Assembly: GCA_002422125.1 (NCBI GenBank)
Contig: DITF01000277.1
Coordinates: 1-27,140, forward strand
DNA: 27,140 nt
Direction of reading: 5' to 3'
Source: a bacterium UBP17_UBA6191
GTDB taxonomy: Bacteria; Muiribacteriota; UBA6191
Below the pieces are notes generated by a model. It did no database searches and was not told the origin of the DNA. It saw only the letters and a program-made list of their open reading frames with translations. A program made the translations under genes and the position numbers. Position 1 is the stretch's first letter, and each line of letters opens with the position of its first letter. Shown in pieces: positions 19,847 to 27,140 of this stretch.

Positions 19847-22765
19847 ATGCGTAAACTTGGGTATTTAGAAGCGTTCTTGATTGTTGTGATTCTAGGGGTA
19901 TTACTCTGGATGCTGTTTCCGTCTGCGGCTGAAATTCGTCGCTTAAGAGAAGACGAGGCCCCTAAGTCAGGGCACAAAGACGAATCAGTCCTGGATCGTG
20001 GTTTTATTCTGGCTCAGCTAAAAGCAAATAGCTCGGATGCCCCTGATCTGGCCTTTGCCTATTTAAGAAGACATCAGGATGAGGAGATGGAGACTCTGGT
20101 GTCAGAGTATTTTGGCCGCCTTGGTGATCTGGACAGACAATTGCTTTGGTTATTAAGAGCGGATGAAAAGGAATCAGATCCCAAACGCAAAGAACTGATC
20201 ATGCGCCTGTATTTGCAGATGGGGCGAGTAGCTGAGGCTCGACAATTCTTAAGTAAAAGCATCGAAGCAAATCAGGATATGGCAAGTCTTCAAAGATTGG
20301 CTGATCTGGGTGATTCGCGGCCCTTAATGACGAACATGAATTCCCGTCGTGAGACTTTAAGTCTTGAGGAAAGAATCCGATTAGTCCGTTTGTTTTTTGA
20401 GGTACAGGATTTTTCATCGGCTATTGCCAGTCTGAGTCCAAGGTTGGAAGGCTTGTGGGTACATGCTCGGATTGTGGAAACCTGTTTAGAAATTTTGGAC
20501 AAGGACCCATCCCAGTTTCAGGGTATATATCCGGTATTGGCTCATGCCTACCTTTATAGGGCTGATGCTAGGATACTTCAGGCCATACAAAACAATATGG
20601 ATAGGGTTTTGCCATCGGATAGCATTCAGTGGGACACAGAATTGGCTCTAATGTATGGAGACTTTGTTTTCATCTCCCAGTTACTACAAAAAATTGCAGA
20701 CACGGGAAACAAAGATAATCTTTTGCAAGTTGCGGAAAGAATGAACTTGGAGTTAAGTCGAGAACCTTTGTCTGAAGGACAAAAGACGGTTTTTCCTGAG
20801 GTGTTTACCAGTGAAACTGCCCCACTTCTGGATTGGCCCTTGCACTTATCCCCTCGTTTTGTGCGAGCGGGTTGTGAGGTTAAAGAAAGTTTTTGCTTTC
20901 AGTCGAATCGAAGCCTTGTGATACAGAAATCGGACTTTGAAGAGTACTCCAAAAAGCTTCTGGAATCTGTGGATCCGGAAAAGAAGATTTTGCGTATCCT
21001 GAGTCAGGATACATCAAGTGTATTGACGGAAGAGTTGTATCTTGTTTGGAATCGAGCCGGTGTTACCAGCAAAAGCATTCCTTATTTGTTAGAGCTCTGG
21101 GAGAGGTCTGGCTCCACTAGGTTATGGTCAGAAATCCTTGATGGAAGTCTAAATCTTGGGGACTATGCCACGGTTTGGTTTTTATTGCGTTCTCAAAAGA
21201 ATCGTGAGCTTGTTTCTGAATGGGTTTTTGCCAACGAATCCTTCCAGACAGAGCCAGCGTTTTCAGGTTGGATGATTCTGGCAATCAAGGATGATGCCCA
21301 AGATTGGCTAATGCCATTGGCCTCGGTATATGGGTCTAAACGGCAATGGGATCAGGCCTCAAAAATGTGGGAACTGGTGGCAACAAGGGATCCACAACAC
21401 AAAAATTCCCGCGAACTATTGGCCCATTGGAATCGTTATCATTCAAAGCTTGAAAATGCCTCACGGTATGCCGTGGAGGCGGTTGGTTTAGGCAGTACAG
21501 ACCCTTTGCTTCTACTGATGGTGGCCAATGATTCCGGGGCTAAAGGCAATTCAAGTGAGGCTTCGCAGTATTACACATCTGCCTGTGAATTGTTTCGCCC
21601 CAAGGCTGTTGATGAACTGGTGTTAGCTTTTGAAGCCTGTCATAAAGCTAAAAACTATCAGAAATCCGCGCTTTTGGTGGAGCGGTTGGTTCTGGCCGAG
21701 CCAGAAAACCAGTATTGGGTATCGGTCTGGCATCAGGAGCTGAAATCAAATCAGGATTGGGACAGTCTCTTAAAGATTGGATCAGCTATGGATTTAGAGA
21801 CTTTGAGTGAAAAGGAATTGCAATTCTTCACAGAAATTGCCCCGAATTTAAATGATAGGGAGTTTCAGAATCGTCTGTTAGCCGAGGCGGAAAGCCGAAT
21901 TCAAAAGAAAGCCGAACCAGAGCCAGTGAGTACGGAATGGGTGATTGAGGAAATCCGCGAAAAAGAAAGTCTCAAAGAGACGGTTCTTTTACAGACTCAG
22001 GATCTGGCCCTTGAAATCAAAGCGATTGAAAAAGAGACTCTGGCCTTTATTGCTTTGAAAAGAGAGAAAGAAATCACGGTGCGGGAGCTTCACATCAGTC
22101 ATCCGCTAAGGGATTTTCGGGTAGGAGTTGAGGCTAGGCAGCAAGTGGGGCAAGAAGAACTTTTGTACACGGTTGAAAATTATGACTGGGAGAATTTTAG
22201 AGGGGCCTATGGCAAGGACAGTCGCGAGTTTTCGATTGGAAAAGACATAAGGTTTACTTACCTTGAAAGCCCACTCAGAGGTTATTTGATCGGTAGCCAG
22301 GAAGACTTAAGAATTAAAGAAGTTGCCCTTGAGTTTTCCAAAAAAATCCGTCAAAAATTGGATGCAGACCTTAGAATCAGCCGCAGCAGTACACAAGGAA
22401 GATTGGGCTTGGTGGAAAAAGCCGATAGGGTAGAAATTGGCCTGAGACACAGTCAGAAGTCTGGTTTCTTTCAAGAGATTCGTGTGATTCACAGGGATCA
22501 GGATGAATTTTTTGCCAATCGTAGCGCACTGGCTTTTAGGGATCAGGATAGGCTGGAGCTTTTGCTGGGCAAACGATTTAGCAATCGGGCAGGAAGTTTT
22601 GAAGTGGGGGCCGGGGTGTCTTTGGATGGCAGTAAAACCTCACCTATTTTGCGAACGGGATTTGAATCTGTCAAAGGGTTAGGCATATACTACGAATCGT
22701 CCTGGGACCCGTGGCTTAGAAAGCTGATTTCTGACTATGGTGTACATTGGCGTCAGAATTTCTGA
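19847..22765 (+). CDS. TPR protein with N-terminal membrane anchor and putative C-terminal beta-barrel
   Basis: This is a 972-residue protein. An N-terminal signal anchor (LEAFLIVVILGVLLWMLFPS, residues 8-27) is followed by about 650 residues of helical TPR-like repeats (LMRLYLQMGRVAEARQFLSK-type blocks). A charged coiled-coil segment (about 690-740, with EEIREKESLK and EIKAIEKETL) leads to a last part of about 230 residues with alternating strands (RVGVEARQQVG, LDADLRISRSS, ADRVEIGLRHS, GSFEVGAGVSL). It ends YGVHWRQNF, a terminal Phe as in outer-membrane proteins. A TPR-plus-barrel plan recalls PelB or BcsC/PgaA exporters, but the neighbours are not exopolysaccharide genes, so I do not name it. 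The start is supported by GAGGG 6 bases upstream. The S9 peptidase gene starts 10 bases after its stop. Confidence 0.7.
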   Translation: MRKLGYLEAFLIVVILGVLLWMLFPSAAEIRRLREDEAPKSGHKDESVLDRGFILAQLKANSSDAPDLAFAYLRRHQDEEMETLVSEYFGRLGDLDRQLLWLLRADEKESDPKRKELIMRLYLQMGRVAEARQFLSKSIEANQDMASLQRLADLGDSRPLMTNMNSRRETLSLEERIRLVRLFFEVQDFSSAIASLSPRLEGLWVHARIVETCLEILDKDPSQFQGIYPVLAHAYLYRADARILQAIQNNMDRVLPSDSIQWDTELALMYGDFVFISQLLQKIADTGNKDNLLQVAERMNLELSREPLSEGQKTVFPEVFTSETAPLLDWPLHLSPRFVRAGCEVKESFCFQSNRSLVIQKSDFEEYSKKLLESVDPEKKILRILSQDTSSVLTEELYLVWNRAGVTSKSIPYLLELWERSGSTRLWSEILDGSLNLGDYATVWFLLRSQKNRELVSEWVFANESFQTEPAFSGWMILAIKDDAQDWLMPLASVYGSKRQWDQASKMWELVATRDPQHKNSRELLAHWNRYHSKLENASRYAVEAVGLGSTDPLLLLMVANDSGAKGNSSEASQYYTSACELFRPKAVDELVLAFEACHKAKNYQKSALLVERLVLAEPENQYWVSVWHQELKSNQDWDSLLKIGSAMDLETLSEKELQFFTEIAPNLNDREFQNRLLAEAESRIQKKAEPEPVSTEWVIEEIREKESLKETVLLQTQDLALEIKAIEKETLAFIALKREKEITVRELHISHPLRDFRVGVEARQQVGQEELLYTVENYDWENFRGAYGKDSREFSIGKDIRFTYLESPLRGYLIGSQEDLRIKEVALEFSKKIRQKLDADLRISRSSTQGRLGLVEKADRVEIGLRHSQKSGFFQEIRVIHRDQDEFFANRSALAFRDQDRLELLLGKRFSNRAGSFEVGAGVSLDGSKTSPILRTGFESVKGLGIYYESSWDPWLRKLISDYGVHWRQNF

Positions 22766-22775
22766 AAGGTGCTTT

Positions 22776-24782
22776 ATGAACTGGTTGGTCTTTCTTGTAC
22801 TGTGGCTTATGCCTCTTGTGAATTGTGTAGATGCCAACGGGAATTCGCGCCTGGAATCGATCCGTCAGAAGGCACAAAAACTTGATTTACAGTTAAATAT
22901 TCGAGCCATTGAAGCTCGTTGCAGGGGGCAGAAGATGTGTGTACGAGAAATTCCCATGCGTGATTTTTTCCGCAATCCAGAGATTGCCGGTTTTTCCATC
23001 TCACCTGATGGTCAGATGCTGGCTTTTTTAAAGCCTTGGAATCAACGGCTGAATGTATTTGTGATCCCCATGGCTGAGGTAACCGATGCCAGAAAATCGG
23101 TGGCATGGCAAAACAAGGCCAAACAGATCACCTTTGTGAAGGATCGGGACCTATCAGGTTTTTTCTTTAAAGGTCATGAGACGATTGTGTATGTCCGAGA
23201 TTTTGGCGGGGACGAGAATTTTCACCTGTTTGGAGTTAATTTAAATACGGGCGAAGAAAAGGATTTGACCCCATTTGAGGGCGTAAAAGCCTCAATTATT
23301 GATGACTTAAAAGATCATCCAGATTCCCTGATCGTGGGATTAAACAAGGATAATCCTCAGGTGTTTGATGCATACAGGTTAAATATTCGCACGGGCGAAC
23401 TGGTATTGGCGGCCAAAAATCCAGGAAATATTACAGGCTGGGAAACGGATCACAACGGCAAGATTCGCATGGCCAATGTCACGGATGGAGTGAATTCGAC
23501 CTTGTTGTATCGAGAGACGGAAAGTGAAGAATTTTCTCCGATCATGACCACAAATTTCAAAGAAGGGGTGTCCCCCCTGTTTTTTGATTTTGACAATAAG
23601 ACCTTTTATGCGTCCAGTAATATTGGCCGCGATAAAAGCGTAATTGTTCGTTACAATCCCGTCACTAAGCAGGAGGAAGAAGTAATTTTTTCTCATCCTG
23701 AGGTTGATGTTCACTCCTTAAGCTGGTCCAGAAAATATAAAAAACTGATAGCGGTTCAGTACACCAGAGATAAGCGCGAAAGAGAATTTTTGGATGCAGG
23801 CTGGGCTTCCATGTATGCAAGGTTGCAGTCTGAATTTCCGGGGCTTGAAGTCGGAGTTACTGATCTTGATGACTCAGAAGACAAATTTCTGATTCGCACT
23901 TGGTCTGATCGTTCTTTGGGTGCATGGTGGTATTTTGAGGCCAGCAGCGGGCAATTTTTGCTCTTGGCTCAAGCGAGTCCTTGGATTCGTGAAGAAGAAA
24001 TGGCTCCCATGACGCCAATCAGTTATACAGCCAGAGACGGGTTAAAGATTCCTGGGTATCTGACATTACCATTAAAGGCTGAGTTAAAAAATTTGCCGGT
24101 GGTTATTCTGGTGCATGGTGGTCCTTGGGCCAGAGATAGCTGGGGTTACAGACCAGAGGTGCAGTTTTTTGCCAATCGTGGCTATGCCGTTTTGCAGATG
24201 AACTTTAGAGGCTCTACAGGTTATGGTCGGGCCTTTTGGGAAAAATCGTTTAAGCAATGGGGAAAAACCATGCAGGACGATATTACCGATGGGGTGAACT
24301 GGTTAATATCCCAAGGCATTGCTGACAAAAAACGGGTGGCCATTTATGGAGCCAGTTACGGTGGTTATGCAGTTTTGGCAGGTTTGGCCTTTACACCTGA
24401 TTTGTATGCCTGTGGGGTAGACTATGTTGGGGTTTCCAATATCTTTACCTTACTTGAAACCATCCCTCCTTACTGGAAGCCAATGCTTGAGATGATGTAT
24501 GAAATGGTGGGGCATCCTGAGAAGGAAGCTGAGCTTTTGCGAGCGGCTTCTCCGGTGTTTCATGTGGACAAAATCAAGACCCCTTTGTTTATTGCTCAAG
24601 GTGCACGGGATCCAAGGGTAAAAAAATCTGAATCCGATCAAATGGTGGAGGCTTTAAAGGCTCGTGGGGTAGAAGTGCCTTACATGGTCAAGGACAATGA
24701 AGGTCATGGTTTTGGTAATGAAGAAAACCGCTTTGAGTTTTATGCAGCGGTTGAGAAGTTTTTTGCTAAGCACCTGAAGTAG
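22776..24782 (+). CDS. S9 family prolyl oligopeptidase-like serine peptidase, exported
   Basis: The 668-residue protein begins with a signal peptide (MNWLVFLVLWLMPLVNCVDA). Residues 50-400 form the beta-propeller (MRDFFRNPEIAGFSISPDGQ, then repeated W/Y-rich blades). The hydrolase domain has HGGPWARDSWGY, FRGSTGYGRAFW, the nucleophile Ser527 in YGASYGGYAV, acid Asp612 in GARDPRV and His644 in NEGHGFGNEENR, so the catalytic triad is complete. Such enzymes cleave short peptides at or near Pro, or remove dipeptides or acylated residues; substrate is unknown. An AAGGT Shine-Dalgarno sits before the ATG. It lies 10 bases after the TPR/barrel gene and 8 before hemB, so it is probably co-transcribed with both. 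The product should be periplasmic or secreted. Confidence 0.9.
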   Translation: MNWLVFLVLWLMPLVNCVDANGNSRLESIRQKAQKLDLQLNIRAIEARCRGQKMCVREIPMRDFFRNPEIAGFSISPDGQMLAFLKPWNQRLNVFVIPMAEVTDARKSVAWQNKAKQITFVKDRDLSGFFFKGHETIVYVRDFGGDENFHLFGVNLNTGEEKDLTPFEGVKASIIDDLKDHPDSLIVGLNKDNPQVFDAYRLNIRTGELVLAAKNPGNITGWETDHNGKIRMANVTDGVNSTLLYRETESEEFSPIMTTNFKEGVSPLFFDFDNKTFYASSNIGRDKSVIVRYNPVTKQEEEVIFSHPEVDVHSLSWSRKYKKLIAVQYTRDKREREFLDAGWASMYARLQSEFPGLEVGVTDLDDSEDKFLIRTWSDRSLGAWWYFEASSGQFLLLAQASPWIREEEMAPMTPISYTARDGLKIPGYLTLPLKAELKNLPVVILVHGGPWARDSWGYRPEVQFFANRGYAVLQMNFRGSTGYGRAFWEKSFKQWGKTMQDDITDGVNWLISQGIADKKRVAIYGASYGGYAVLAGLAFTPDLYACGVDYVGVSNIFTLLETIPPYWKPMLEMMYEMVGHPEKEAELLRAASPVFHVDKIKTPLFIAQGARDPRVKKSESDQMVEALKARGVEVPYMVKDNEGHGFGNEENRFEFYAAVEKFFAKHLK

Positions 24783-24790
24783 AGATTGTG

Positions 24791-25765
24791 ATGATAAAAA
24801 GACCTAGACGCAATCGCGTAACTGCTGCTATTCGTAATCTGGTAAGAGAGAGAGAGTTATCGGTGAAACATTTGGTGTGGCCGGTGTTTATTGAAGCTGG
24901 TCAGGGAATTTCCACTCCGATTGCTCCACTACCAGGAGTGAATCGGGTTAGCGTGGATGTATTGCTAAAACAACTGGAAGAAGCCATGGATCTGGGGATT
25001 TTGGCTGTGGCTTTGTTTCCAAAGATTGAGGACAGGTTCAAAAATTCATCAGCCTCTGAAAGTGTCAATCCAGAGGGACTGGTTCCTTCGGCTGTTCGTT
25101 TGATCAAGGAACGATTTCCTGATTTGTGTGTGATTACCGATGTGGCTCTTGATCCATTTTCCAGTGATGGGCATGATGGAATTGTCAGAGAAAATCAGAT
25201 TCTAAATGATGAAACGGTGGAGGCTTTAGCGGCTATGGCAGTATGTCATGCGGCTTCAGGAGCTGATGTTGTGGCCTGCTCTGATATGATGGATGGAAGG
25301 GTTTTGGGCATTCGTGAGGCCTTGGATGAGGTCGAGTACACCAATACTTTGATCTGTAGTTATTCGGCCAAATATGCCTCAGCTTTTTATGATCCGTTTC
25401 GGGTGGCCTTGGATTCTGCGCCTCGAGCTGGAGATAAAAAAACCTATCAGATGGATCCGGCCAATAGTCGTGAGGCTTTGATGGAAGTGCTCATCGATCA
25501 GGAAGAAGGGGCGGACTGGATTTTAATCAAACCCGGTATGCCTTATCTTGATATTGTCAGTCTGGCCAGACAGAATACTCATCTTCCCGTAGCTGTATAT
25601 CAGGTAAGCGGTGAGTACGCCATGTTAAAAGCGGCAGCTCTTTCGGGTTGGCTCAATTATGAAAAAACCCTGATGGAGTCCCTTTTGTGTTTTGTGAGAG
25701 CCGGGGCCGATATGATTTTTACCTATGGGGCCATAGATGCAGCCCGCTTACTCAAGCAACGCTGA
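24791..25765 (+). CDS. hemB: Delta-aminolevulinic acid dehydratase (porphobilinogen synthase)
   Basis: This is a 324-residue enzyme that condenses two 5-aminolevulinate molecules to porphobilinogen in tetrapyrrole synthesis. Catalytic lysines are visible in YSAKYASAFYDPFR (Lys194) and WILIKPGMPYLD (Lys247); DMMDGRVLGIREAL and QMDPANSREAL are further signatures. The metal site reads DVALDPFSSDGHDG: the Cys triad of zinc enzymes is replaced by Asp, as in magnesium-type HemB of Pseudomonas. The protein is probably cytosolic and octameric, and does not depend on zinc. I choose the ATG at 24791 (MIKRPRRNRVT); a GTG directly before it is also possible. It lies 8 bases after the S9 peptidase gene and shares its operon. 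The 3' end overlaps the convergent spermidine-synthase-like gene by 18 bp. Confidence 0.95.
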   Translation: MIKRPRRNRVTAAIRNLVRERELSVKHLVWPVFIEAGQGISTPIAPLPGVNRVSVDVLLKQLEEAMDLGILAVALFPKIEDRFKNSSASESVNPEGLVPSAVRLIKERFPDLCVITDVALDPFSSDGHDGIVRENQILNDETVEALAAMAVCHAASGADVVACSDMMDGRVLGIREALDEVEYTNTLICSYSAKYASAFYDPFRVALDSAPRAGDKKTYQMDPANSREALMEVLIDQEEGADWILIKPGMPYLDIVSLARQNTHLPVAVYQVSGEYAMLKAAALSGWLNYEKTLMESLLCFVRAGADMIFTYGAIDAARLLKQR

Positions 25766-27140
25766 AATTTTTTGCTTTTCTTCGGGGCTTAAAAAGGCCT
25801 GAAACTCTAAAGCGATGGCTTTGCAGGTGTCTGTGTAAGTCTTTGCATACTGCAATAGCCTGTCTAAAAATACGCTTGTGCTTGCCTGCTCTGTTAATTC
25901 CAAAAATTCAATGAAGTCGGATTCAGCCACGGGAAAGGGGATCTCTTGTAATACCTTCAGAGCCTCTTTGTGCTGCTGGTCCATATTCAAAAGAGCTGCA
26001 TAAAATAGATGGGCCTGAGGTAGCTTTTCAACATGCTGGGTACAAATTGTATTTATAACAGTCATCCATTTGATTTTAGCGGTCTCATTGTAGCGAGCTT
26101 GTAGCATCACAGAATGAAAGCGATTGCTTAACACAAGACGGGCCTTCTGAATCTCATCGTTTTGCATAAATCCAGTGATCAATTCTAGGGCGTAATCGGG
26201 TCCCATAGGAAACTGCAAGCCAGGGTAGCGTTTCATAATCTGGATGCGATTGAGTGAGTTTTCCCGGAAGTGCTCCATCAGACTTAGCAAGGCATCAATC
26301 ATATGATTTCTTAGCCCAATGGGGATATTGGTTTGTTCTTCAAGGTAATTTTGGATGGACTCGGTAGACGGGTGAGGAAGTCCTGATACAGCACTTAACA
26401 GGGATACCCCGTTATTGATCCTTTCATCTTGCCTGGAAAGAATAGCCGGAGTTGCTCTAAGGAAAAGCTCGCGGGGGGCATTGTATTCAATCCAGAGATT
26501 GTCTTTGGTGTTGAGTTGTTTGGCAGTAGATGCAAAAAAAGCCACCTTTTTGGGGCTGAATACCTGAGACTGTAAAAAGGTTTCCAGAGTGTTTCGCTTG
26601 GCTTCTTTTAAAGAGGCATAAATTTGGGGGTTTTCCATTAAGGCCTGAATTTTTTTGAGATCAGGTTTTAAAGGTTCCATTGTGCCTAAAAGCTGGAGAT
26701 CCCCGGCAGTTCCGTTAAAGACATGGATGTAAGGAAATACGGAATGGAAGGTAGCAAAAATGGTGCTTAAGGTCTGATCGCTGATTTCATAGGCCTGAAG
26801 CCATTGTAAAAAGATTCCCCCAGGTTTTAGCCGCCTTTGGGCCTTCTGGTAAAATTCCAGAGAAAACAAAGAGCCGACTCCAGCAATCCAGGGGTTTGAT
26901 GGCTCAGATATGATCACATCATAGGTCTTGGGAGTGGTAGTAAGGTAACTGGCAGCATCCTCAATGATAATTTTGGTTCTAGGGTCCAAAAGAGGCTGGT
27001 TGTTGACATGATCAAAAAGAGAGGATGCCTTAATCACGCTTTGGGCCAATTCGACTACTTCTACGGAAGATACAGAGTGGGTGAGGGCGGCCCCGACCGT
27101 CACACCACTGCCAAAACCGACAATGAGTACTTCCTTGGGA
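25748..27140 (-). CDS. Spermidine-synthase-like protein with long C-terminal region (5' end missing)
   Basis: The frame runs off the right edge, so the N-terminus is missing. The visible part begins with PKEVLIVGFGSGVTVG, the nucleotide-binding first motif of the Rossmann fold, then VEVVELAQSVIKA with the acidic residue that binds the ribose, and DVIISEPSNPWIAGVGSLFS (the Asp/Glu-Pro-x-Asn-Pro loop) and LKPGGIFLQWLQ. This is the aminopropyltransferase or methyltransferase fold of spermidine synthases, which transfer aminopropyl from decarboxylated SAM; related proteins have lost that specificity. The last 250 residues or so are helical, TPR-like and unlike a normal synthase. Many such proteins carry N-terminal membrane helices, which cannot be seen here. 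It overlaps hemB by 18 bp tail to tail. Confidence 0.78.
   Translation of the reverse strand, partial: PKEVLIVGFGSGVTVGAALTHSVSSVEVVELAQSVIKASSLFDHVNNQPLLDPRTKIIIEDAASYLTTTPKTYDVIISEPSNPWIAGVGSLFSLEFYQKAQRRLKPGGIFLQWLQAYEISDQTLSTIFATFHSVFPYIHVFNGTAGDLQLLGTMEPLKPDLKKIQALMENPQIYASLKEAKRNTLETFLQSQVFSPKKVAFFASTAKQLNTKDNLWIEYNAPRELFLRATPAILSRQDERINNGVSLLSAVSGLPHPSTESIQNYLEEQTNIPIGLRNHMIDALLSLMEHFRENSLNRIQIMKRYPGLQFPMGPDYALELITGFMQNDEIQKARLVLSNRFHSVMLQARYNETAKIKWMTVINTICTQHVEKLPQAHLFYAALLNMDQQHKEALKVLQEIPFPVAESDFIEFLELTEQASTSVFLDRLLQYAKTYTDTCKAIALEFQAFLSPEEKQKISALLE

Noticed and set aside
19847..22765. Naming the TPR/barrel protein as PelB or another exopolysaccharide exporter
   Set aside because: The domain plan is similar but no synthase, deacetylase or other exopolysaccharide gene lies nearby and the barrel is short; identity cannot be supported.
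24788..24790. GTG start for HemB one codon before the ATG
   Set aside because: The ATG directly after is the simpler choice; the difference is one residue and has no effect on function.
1..27140. CRISPR array, insertion sequence, phage genes, tRNA or rRNA
   Set aside because: No regularly spaced direct repeats, transposase or integrase motifs, or structured RNA genes were seen on either strand.

Overview
The window looks like a gene-dense stretch of chromosome from a Gram-negative bacterium of moderate GC content. The Gram-negative call rests on a large protein with a putative outer-membrane barrel ending in Phe, several Sec-exported proteins and a lipoprotein, and two hybrid sensor kinases. 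No gene allows a firm lineage call. Many exported or repeat-containing orphans would fit a deltaproteobacterium-like, Bdellovibrionota-like or SAR324-like genome, but that is a guess. I see no mobile element, CRISPR array, tRNA or rRNA.

Layout. 1-3090: a TetR repressor overlapping a cut-off membrane protein gene, then a divergent RDD-domain membrane protein and a Sel1-repeat exported protein. 3114-6856: two orphan genes on the minus strand. Divergent from them is a tightly coupled plus-strand operon: B12-binding radical SAM enzyme, FmdB-like zinc-ribbon protein and DUF3299 lipoprotein. 6857-8574: a Dps ferritin with its own promoter, operator-like palindrome and terminator; a HugZ/HutZ-like flavin-fold protein; and an orphan gene. 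8480-10195: a PAS/histidine kinase/receiver hybrid. 10269-14646: a large exported protein, a TPR protein, a previously hidden 59-codon gene followed by a strong terminator, and two small orphans. 14715-18062: a membrane-TPR protein, a GT8-like glycosyltransferase overlapping an ankyrin-repeat gene, and an orphan. 18189-19766: a second hybrid kinase with a degenerate receiver and no standard start codon. 19847-25765: an apparent operon of a TPR/beta-barrel protein, an S9 prolyl oligopeptidase-like protein and HemB (Asp-rich, magnesium-type). 25748-end: a spermidine-synthase-like protein whose N-terminus lies beyond the window.

Two themes stand out. First, at least eight genes have a -10-like hexamer only 6-8 bases before the start codon and no Shine-Dalgarno sequence, which implies leaderless transcripts. 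Other genes, mainly those inside operons, have clear Shine-Dalgarno sites, so two modes of initiation seem to coexist. Second, packing is extreme: four of six convergent gene pairs overlap at their 3' ends (14 to 95 bp), and divergent promoters share bases. The most system-like unit is the radical SAM / zinc-ribbon / DUF3299 operon, whose substrate cannot be read from the sequence.
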